DNA from: an uncultured Rubrivivax sp.
GTDB lineage: Bacteria; Pseudomonadota; Gammaproteobacteria; Burkholderiales; Burkholderiaceae_C
Reading direction: 5' to 3'
Length of the DNA stretch: 11,125 bases
Assembly: GCA_937967345.1 (NCBI GenBank)
Contig: CALBTN010000357.1
Coordinates: 1 to 11,125, forward strand
The notes beneath the pieces are model-generated. The model was not told the DNA's origin, made no database searches, and saw only the letters and a list, made by a program, of their open reading frames with translations. Shown here piece by piece: positions 6,098 through 11,125 of the stretch. Each line of letters begins with the position of its first letter. Positions within the stretch are counted from its first letter, which is position 1. The position numbers were made by a program, and so were the translations under genes.

Positions 6098-8124
6098 GGC
6101 AGCTCCTTGTTTTCGTTGGCACTGTCGGTGGCGCGCGGGCCGATCGGGATTCCGAGGCGGGCCTTCAGCGACACCGGCGTCTGGCCCAGCAGCGCGCCGT
6201 AGTAGGTGGCGTTGGACAGCACCTTCTTCACGTAGTCGCGGGTTTCGGTGAAGGGGATGTTCTCGGCCCACGCCGCCGGCTCCAGCAGCGGGCCGTCGCG
6301 CCAGCGGCGCGGCCGCCCCGGGCCGGCGTTGTAGGCGGCTGCGGCCAGCGCCTGCGAGCCGCCGAAGTCGTCGAGCACCAGCTTCAGGTACGCGGTGCCC
6401 AGGCGCAGGTTGACGGCGCGGTCGGTGATCATGTCGGCACGGTAGTCCAGACCGATCTTCTTGGCCGTCCAGCGTGCGGTGGCCGGCATGATCTGCATCA
6501 ACCCCGACGCGCCGACGTGCGAGCGCGCGTCCATGATGAAGCGCGATTCCTGGCGGATCAGGCCGTAGATGTAGGCCGGGTCGAGGCCGATCTCGCGCGC
6601 CTGCGCGACCACCTCTTTCTGGTAGGGCATCGGAAAGCGCTGCGCCATGTCGACTTCGTCGCGCGTGCGGTCGCTGGTGTTGATGCAGCGGTCCCAGACC
6701 TCGCGGTCGCAGGCCAGTTGCGCGGCGGCCAGCAGTTCGCGTTCACTCAAGCCGCGCAGCGTGAAGTTCCATTCGCGCACGCCCTCGTTGCGCAGGCCGA
6801 TGTCGATCAGCAGCAGCGCGCGCTCGAAGCCTGGCGTGCGCTTGGCGGCGTCGCGCTCGGTGGGCGTCAGCGCCGCCGGCTTGGGCGGCAGCGTGACCAC
6901 GCCGCCCAGCTCCTCGTGCGCGAGCTTGCCGTAGAAGTTCATCTGCGGCGCGATCGCCTGCAGCATCTGGCGCGCGGTCTGCCGGTCGGCCTCGCCACCG
7001 GCGCCGTGCTTGGCCGCGCCTTGCAGCGCGCGCGCGCGCCAGTAGATCCAGGCCGGGTCCTTGCGCTCGTCGGCGCTCATCGCCTCGAAGGCCGAGCTGA
7101 TCAGCGCCCAGCGCTGCGCGTCGACGCCGTCGAAGCGCAGCGCCGCGCGGATCTGCCAGGCCAGCGTGTCGTCGGCCCACGGCGCGGCGTCGAGCTGGGC
7201 GGCCGGCATCGCATCGCGCAGCTGCCACGCGCGCTGGTAGTAGCGCGCCGCCTGCGGCATCAGCTTGTAAGCCGCCTGCCGGCCGGTGCCGGCCCAGGCC
7301 AGCGCGGCCAGAGGCTTGGGCAAGCGCTCCTGCCAGCGCTCGTCCAGCAAGCCGGCGGCGGTGGCCGGCTCATCGGCGGCCAGACGCAGCAGTGCCAGCG
7401 TGGCCAGTTCGGCGCGCTCGGCAGCGTCGTGGTTGCGCGCGCTGCGCTCGAGCCAGCGCTCGGGCCGGCGCCACAGCTCGGCCACCGCCTTGTCCGCCTG
7501 CGGGCTGACGAAGCCGGCGGCGGCCCGCGCCGCGGCCAGGCGGCCCTGCTCGGTGGCCAGCCGCGCCTTTTGCCAGGCATCTTGCTCGCCCAACTGCCCG
7601 GCTTGCAGCAGCGTGCGGGCCAGCAGGTTGCAACCGTCGTCCAGATCGCGCTGCGCGAACCAGGCGCGGCGGGCGGGCTCGCGCACGTCGCGCCCATCCA
7701 GCTGCTGGGTCAGCAACGCATAGCAGGTGACCTCGCGGTCGTCGTTCATGCGAAAGCGCGGATAGTCGCGGCTGAAGTTGGCCCAGTCGCGCCGCTTGCC
7801 CAGTTCCAGCAGCCAGTCGTTGCGCAGCCGGTCCTCGACGTAGCTGCCGGGCCAGCGCGCGTAGAAGGCCTCGACCTCGTCGGCCTGCGCATCGCCGATC
7901 CGGTTGGTCAGCTCCCAGTACTGCACCCATTGCGCGAGCGCGTGCTGCTGCGCGGCCACGCTCGCGCTGGCCAGCTGGATTCGGTCCTTCTTGCGCAGCG
8001 CCTCGCGCGCATCGAGCACCACCTGGTGCTCGGCCGGTTGCGCCGGCGCGGGGCTCGGCCCGCCGAGCACGCCGCCCAGGACGACGGTGAGCGCGAATCG
8101 AATCGGGACGGAGCGAAGCTTCAT
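6094..8124 (-). CDS. slt: Soluble lytic murein transglycosylase (Slt70 family)
   Basis: A periplasmic peptidoglycan-cleaving enzyme of 676 residues, which cuts the MurNAc-GlcNAc bond without water to leave 1,6-anhydro-MurNAc. A signal peptide covers about residues 1-29 (KLR start, hydrophobic core, APAQ end). Residues 35-450 form the long alpha-helical superhelix of Slt70 proteins. The catalytic lysozyme-like domain occupies about 495-650, with IRQESRF (523-529; E526 is the catalytic acid/base), GLMQIMPATA (541-550) and AYNAGPGR (597-604), the three classic motifs. Length fits full-length Slt (E. coli about 645). Family proteins remodel and recycle the wall and turn over glycan when cross-linking fails. 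It is first of an apparent operon with the NDUFA9-like and GST genes and diverges from the cyclo-ligase gene; a TACTGT -10 candidate at 8134-8139 lies 9 nt before the ATG. Confidence 0.94.
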   Translation of the reverse strand: MKLRSVPIRFALTVVLGGVLGGPSPAPAQPAEHQVVLDAREALRKKDRIQLASASVAAQQHALAQWVQYWELTNRIGDAQADEVEAFYARWPGSYVEDRLRNDWLLELGKRRDWANFSRDYPRFRMNDDREVTCYALLTQQLDGRDVREPARRAWFAQRDLDDGCNLLARTLLQAGQLGEQDAWQKARLATEQGRLAAARAAAGFVSPQADKAVAELWRRPERWLERSARNHDAAERAELATLALLRLAADEPATAAGLLDERWQERLPKPLAALAWAGTGRQAAYKLMPQAARYYQRAWQLRDAMPAAQLDAAPWADDTLAWQIRAALRFDGVDAQRWALISSAFEAMSADERKDPAWIYWRARALQGAAKHGAGGEADRQTARQMLQAIAPQMNFYGKLAHEELGGVVTLPPKPAALTPTERDAAKRTPGFERALLLIDIGLRNEGVREWNFTLRGLSERELLAAAQLACDREVWDRCINTSDRTRDEVDMAQRFPMPYQKEVVAQAREIGLDPAYIYGLIRQESRFIMDARSHVGASGLMQIMPATARWTAKKIGLDYRADMITDRAVNLRLGTAYLKLVLDDFGGSQALAAAAYNAGPGRPRRWRDGPLLEPAAWAENIPFTETRDYVKKVLSNATYYGALLGQTPVSLKARLGIPIGPRATDSANENKELP

Positions 8125-8132
8125 GGCTTGCG

Positions 8133-8139
8133 TACAGTA
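8133..8139. promoter_or_regulatory. Overlapping divergent -10 candidates (TACAGTA)
   Basis: TACAGT (8133-8138, plus strand) and TACTGT (8134-8139 read on the minus strand) overlap by five bases in the slt/cyclo-ligase gap. Both match the -10 consensus in four of six positions. The minus element would start slt mRNA within a few bases of its ATG (8124). The plus element ends 6 nt before an in-frame GTG (8145) of the cyclo-ligase frame. No convincing -35 element is visible on either strand, so this is suggestive only. Confidence 0.33.
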
Positions 8140-8243
8140 AGCGGGTGCCGCGCCGCGCGATGGCCACCGCGTCTTGGGCGCCGCGGCATTCTCGCATCGG
8201 CGCGTGCGCCAGCAGCCAAAGTCCCCAGCTTCGAACCCTTCCC

Positions 8244-8843
8244 ATGAGCCAAGACGACAGCTTCAAGATGGCCTTCGAGCCCACTCGCGACAAGGCCGCG
8301 CTGCGCCGCCAACTGCAGGCCGAGCGGCTGGGCATGGCCGATCGGGACGAACGCTGCGTGCAGCTGCAAGACGTGCTGCGGGTGTGGCTGGTCGGCCGCG
8401 CCGAACGCAGCATCGGCGCGTACTGGCCGATCAAGGCCGAGTTCGATGCGCTGCCGGCGCTGTACCGCTGGAGCGAGGTCGACCCGCTGCGGCGCATCGG
8501 GCTGCCGGTGATCAACCGTGACACCAAGCAGCTGCGCTTTCATGTCTGGTTCCCGGGCTGCCCGATGGAAGACGACGCCTACGGCATCCCCAAGCCCAAG
8601 GACACCGAGGCCTTCGAGCCCGAGCTGATCCTGGTGCCCTGCCTGGGCTACGGCCCGCGCGGGCTGCGCCTGGGCTACGGCGGCGGCTTCTATGACCGCA
8701 CGCTGGCCGATCTGCGACCGCGCCCCTTCACCGCGGGCATCGGCTTCGCGCACGGCTACGTGCCGTGGCTGCAGCCCGAGCCGCACGACGTGCCGCTGGA
8801 CGCGATGCTCGACGAGGACGGCGTGGTCTGGCACCGGGCTTGA
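8244..8843 (+). CDS. ygfA: 5-formyltetrahydrofolate cyclo-ligase
   Basis: A cytosolic enzyme of 199 residues from the chosen start, close to the family norm, which uses ATP to convert 5-formyl-THF to 5,10-methenyl-THF and so returns a storage or inhibitory folate to the one-carbon pool. The N-terminal basic helix DKAALRRQLQAER (16-28) precedes YWPIKAEFD (60-68), GIPKP (114-118, where Glu is commoner at the Lys), LILVPCLGY (128-136), and the nucleotide-binding RLGYGGGFYDR (142-152); the HDVPLD block (181-186) is near the end. Start choice is uncertain: ATG 8244 gives the usual family N-terminus but lacks a ribosome site, while an in-frame GTG at 8145 sits 6 nt after a TACAGT element and would add 33 residues of no recognisable character. 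The last codon abuts the metF stop on the other strand. Confidence 0.9.
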   Translation: MSQDDSFKMAFEPTRDKAALRRQLQAERLGMADRDERCVQLQDVLRVWLVGRAERSIGAYWPIKAEFDALPALYRWSEVDPLRRIGLPVINRDTKQLRFHVWFPGCPMEDDAYGIPKPKDTEAFEPELILVPCLGYGPRGLRLGYGGGFYDRTLADLRPRPFTAGIGFAHGYVPWLQPEPHDVPLDAMLDEDGVVWHRA

Positions 8844-9680
8844 TCAACCCAGCCCGAGCCGCCGGCACAGCTGCAGCGTCAGCGCCGACTGGTTCATCGT
8901 GTAGAAGTGGATGCCCGGCACGCCGGCGGCGATCAGCCGCTCGCACAGCGTGGTGATCACGTCCAGGCCGAAGGCGCGGATCGACGCCGCGTCGTCCATG
9001 AAGCCTTCCATCTTCAGCGCCACCCAGCGCGGGATCTCGATGCCGTCGCGGGCGGCGAACTGCGCGATCTTGGCGAAGTTGTGGAACGGCATGATGCCCG
9101 GCACCACTGGCACTTCGGCGCCGAGCTTGCGTGTGCTGTCGACGAAATGGAAATAGGCGTCGGCGTTGAAGAAGAACTGCGTGATCGCTGAAGAGGCGCC
9201 GCACCTGACCTTGTCGGCGTAGTGCTGCAGGTCGCGCGCGGCGTAGCGCTCGCCCGGGTGGTATTCGGGGTAGGCGGCGACCTCGATCAGCCAGTCGGGC
9301 CCCTGCGTCTCGCGGATGAAGCGCACCAGTTCCGCGGCGTAGCGGAACTCGCCCGCCGTTGCGGTGCCGCTGGGCAGGTCGCCGCGCAGCGCGACGATGC
9401 GCCGGATGTTCTGCGCGCGGTAAGTGCCCAGAATCTCGGCGATGTTCTCGCGCGTCGAGCCCACGCACGACAGGTGCGGCGCGGCCTCGAAACCGGCCGC
9501 GGCGATGGCCTGCACCGTGCGCAGCGTCTTGTCGCGGGTGGCGCCGCCGGCGCCGTAGGTGACGCTGAAGAACTCGGGCTGCAGCGCGCCAAGTTCCTGG
9601 ACGACGGTCTTGAGCTTGTCGTCGCCGACGGGGGTGTTGGGGGGGAAGAACTCGAAGCTGATGGGGATGGAGGGTTTCAT
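8844..9680 (-). CDS. metF: 5,10-methylenetetrahydrofolate reductase MetF
   Basis: A 278-residue FAD enzyme that reduces 5,10-methylene-THF to 5-methyl-THF, the methyl donor for methionine synthesis. Features of the TIM-barrel family are SFEFFPP (8-14, E10 equivalent to the catalytic Glu of E. coli MetF), TYGAGG (41-46), LRGDLP (98-103, with the FAD/folate Asp at 101), and TQFFF (167-171, Q168). Length is typical of the short bacterial form. The start at 9680 is chosen because the conserved barrel begins immediately and it follows the vapC stop by 4 nt; an ATG at 9737 would add 19 residues inside vapC. No clear Shine-Dalgarno is present, so initiation may depend on vapC translation. Its 3' end meets the cyclo-ligase end with no gap. 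Upstream ahcY belongs to the same methyl cycle. Confidence 0.95.
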   Translation of the reverse strand: MKPSIPISFEFFPPNTPVGDDKLKTVVQELGALQPEFFSVTYGAGGATRDKTLRTVQAIAAAGFEAAPHLSCVGSTRENIAEILGTYRAQNIRRIVALRGDLPSGTATAGEFRYAAELVRFIRETQGPDWLIEVAAYPEYHPGERYAARDLQHYADKVRCGASSAITQFFFNADAYFHFVDSTRKLGAEVPVVPGIMPFHNFAKIAQFAARDGIEIPRWVALKMEGFMDDAASIRAFGLDVITTLCERLIAAGVPGIHFYTMNQSALTLQLCRRLGLG

Positions 9681-9684
9681 CGGG

Positions 9685-10149
9685 TCAGTCGGCCGCACCG
9701 AGGTGCTGGCGGGCAACGTCGGCCAGTCGGGTGTCAAAGGTGAGCAAGGGGCAACGCAGTTGGCTGGCCAGCGCCAGGTAGGCGGCGTCGTAGGCGGTCA
9801 AGCGGTAGCGCGCCGCCAGCTCGAAGCTCAGCTGCGCGGCAACGGCGTGCAGTTCGATGTCCAGCGCATCCAGCCTGGCCAGGCTCGCGCGAACCGCCTG
9901 CTCGGCATGGCCGCGGCGCAGCTTGTTGAGCGCGACGTTGGCCAACTCGTAGGGCAGCAGTTCGGGCGCTACCGGCCTGCATTGGGCCAGGCCCTGCGCG
10001 GCAGCGGTCTGCTCGGGTTCGGCAAAGAGCAAGGCGGCGATCAGGCTGGCATCGACCACCGCGGGCTGCGGCTCGCCGAAACGCGCCGGCGGTTCGGCCA
10101 CGTGCAGCGTGCGCGGGGTCGGCTCAGCGGGGCGGCTTCGGGTCGCCAT
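9685..10149 (-). CDS. vapC: VapC-type PIN-domain toxin
   Basis: A 154-residue PIN-domain protein, the presumed RNase toxin of a type II pair. The four acidic residues of the PIN metal site are visible: D33 (VVDAS), E68 (PYELANV), D121 (TAYDAAYLALA) and D139 (LTFDTRL), with D144 nearby. Nothing suggests inactivation. VapC toxins cut specific tRNAs, rRNA or mRNA; the target here is unknown. Most VapC proteins begin just before the first Asp, so the 28-residue lead is long. An in-frame GTG at 10101 would give a 138-residue protein. The ATG at 10149 overlaps the end of vapB by 26 nt, the usual coupling of antitoxin and toxin. The stop is 4 nt before metF. Confidence 0.87.
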   Translation of the reverse strand: MATRSRPAEPTPRTLHVAEPPARFGEPQPAVVDASLIAALLFAEPEQTAAAQGLAQCRPVAPELLPYELANVALNKLRRGHAEQAVRASLARLDALDIELHAVAAQLSFELAARYRLTAYDAAYLALASQLRCPLLTFDTRLADVARQHLGAAD

Positions 10150-10438
10150 GGCGGCTGTCGCGCATGGCGCGGATGAATTCGACCGAACTCGCCGTGCCGC
10201 CCGGGTAGCGCTGGCGCGCTTCGGCGGCCATCTGCTCGATGATCTGCCGACTCTGCGCCCAGCTGCGCGAGCCGGCGGCGCCAGTGGGTGGCGCGCCCGC
10301 CGTGGCTTCGGCGTGCGCTGCCTGCTCGACGATGGCCATCAGTTCGCCCTGCAGCGAGCGGTGGTTGCGCGCGGCGCGCCGGCGCAGCCGTTCGGCCACG
10401 TCCTCGGGTACATCCTTGATCGACAGATTGACACCCAT
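10124..10438 (-). CDS. vapB: VapB/FitA-like ribbon-helix-helix antitoxin
   Basis: A 104-residue antitoxin. Residues 1-41 read as a FitA/Arc-type ribbon-helix-helix: a short strand (GVNLSIKDVP), then two helices with the RRRAARNHRSLQGEL linker (19-33). The dimer would bind the operator and repress its own operon. Residues 42-60 are a small Ala/Gly/Pro linker. The C-terminal part (61-97) ends SSVEFIRAMRDSRHG (84-98), the element that in FitA-like antitoxins inserts into the PIN active-site groove; its arginines probably neutralise the toxin's acidic site. GGAGG (10443-10447) gives a strong ribosome site 4 nt before the ATG. A promoter and inverted repeat lie directly upstream. The antitoxin-first order and overlap with vapC are standard. 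Confidence 0.84.
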   Translation of the reverse strand: MGVNLSIKDVPEDVAERLRRRAARNHRSLQGELMAIVEQAAHAEATAGAPPTGAAGSRSWAQSRQIIEQMAAEARQRYPGGTASSVEFIRAMRDSRHGDPKPPR

Positions 10439-10441
10439 ATT

Positions 10442-10477
10442 GCCTCCAGATCAGATGCGTGGAGCCATTCTGGAGGC
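10442..10477. repeat. Perfect 9-bp inverted repeat, probable VapB operator
   Basis: GCCTCCAGA (10442-10450) and TCTGGAGGC (10469-10477) are exact reverse complements separated by 18 bp. On the minus strand the first arm met overlaps the -10 candidate and the second covers the vapB ribosome site. FitAB and VapBC pairs autoregulate by binding inverted repeats at this position, so an operator is the best reading. In RNA the same arms could form a stem hiding the GGAGG. No T-run follows, so it is not an ahcY terminator. Confidence 0.55.
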
Positions 10478-10495
10478 GCGCGGGAGGGTGGTCAA
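10467..10495 (-). promoter_or_regulatory. Sigma-70-like promoter for vapBC (and probably metF)
   Basis: Read on the minus strand: TTGACC (10495-10490) matches the -35 consensus in five of six positions; after exactly 17 bp comes CAGAAT (10472-10467), four of six to the -10. Transcription would start near 10460, about 20 nt before the vapB ATG. One operator arm overlaps the -10 element. There is no terminator between vapC and metF, so the transcript should continue into metF. Confidence 0.5.
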
Positions 10496-10526
10496 GCGTC
10501 CGCCGGGCTGCGCGCCGCGTGGGCCA

Positions 10527-11125
<599 letters not shown>

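Noticed and set aside
8223..8240. tRNA-like TTCGAACCC near the cyclo-ligase start
   Set aside because: It resembles a T-loop only locally; no acceptor or anticodon stem can be drawn around it.
8125..8243. 6S RNA, which precedes ygfA in enterobacteria
   Set aside because: The gap is about 119 nt, shorter than the roughly 180-nt RNA, and I see no long rod with a central bubble.
6517..8247. A 576-codon plus-strand frame antisense to slt
   Set aside because: slt carries all three catalytic motifs on the minus strand; the antisense frame is low-complexity and ends in another gene's leader. Codon bias of slt explains its openness.
10442..10477. Rho-independent terminator of ahcY
   Set aside because: The hairpin is followed by the vapB ribosome site and start codon, not a T-run, and it overlaps the vapB promoter; an operator fits better.

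Overview
The window looks like a chromosomal segment of a high-GC betaproteobacterium, most likely order Burkholderiales (Rubrivivax/Leptothrix/Methylibium/Aquincola type). The basis is strong G/C third-position bias, a PEP-CTERM exported protein, and gene pairings I recall from that order (SDR-folB-ttcA beside a MidA-family methyltransferase; slt followed by an NDUFA9-like protein; ahcY followed by metF). No database was consulted. Genes are densely packed and nearly all are housekeeping.

Layout. (1) 1-179: leader region with a good sigma-54 promoter match at 114-129. (2) 180-1049 (+): secreted THxN-type PEP-CTERM protein, followed by a GC-rich hairpin cluster. (3) 1141-3264 (-): a three-gene operon transcribed in the order pteridine-reductase-like SDR, folB, ttcA. 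(4) 3284-4378 (+): MidA/NDUFAF7-family methyltransferase, divergent from that operon and apparently leaderless. (5) 4410-8124 (-): slt (soluble lytic transglycosylase), an NDUFA9-like atypical SDR (ATGA overlap) and a glutathione S-transferase. (6) 8244-8843 (+): 5-formyltetrahydrofolate cyclo-ligase, divergent from slt. (7) 8844-11125 (-): ahcY (3' part only), a vapB-vapC toxin-antitoxin pair, then metF.

How they fit together. One-carbon and pterin metabolism dominates: pteridine reductase and FolB act on pterins, 5-formyl-THF cyclo-ligase returns 5-formyl-THF to the active pool, MetF makes 5-methyl-THF, and AhcY removes S-adenosylhomocysteine after methylation. The most unusual point is a VapBC-type module between ahcY and metF. 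It appears to have its own promoter and an inverted-repeat operator, and vapC ends 4 nt before metF starts, so metF may be read partly from the toxin-antitoxin promoter. Two genes of the window are homologues of mitochondrial complex I factors (NDUFAF7-like and NDUFA9-like).

I saw no tRNA, rRNA, CRISPR array, IS element or prophage. I do not find a convincing wholly new system; the vapBC-metF arrangement and the sigma-54-driven PEP-CTERM gene are the items most worth checking.
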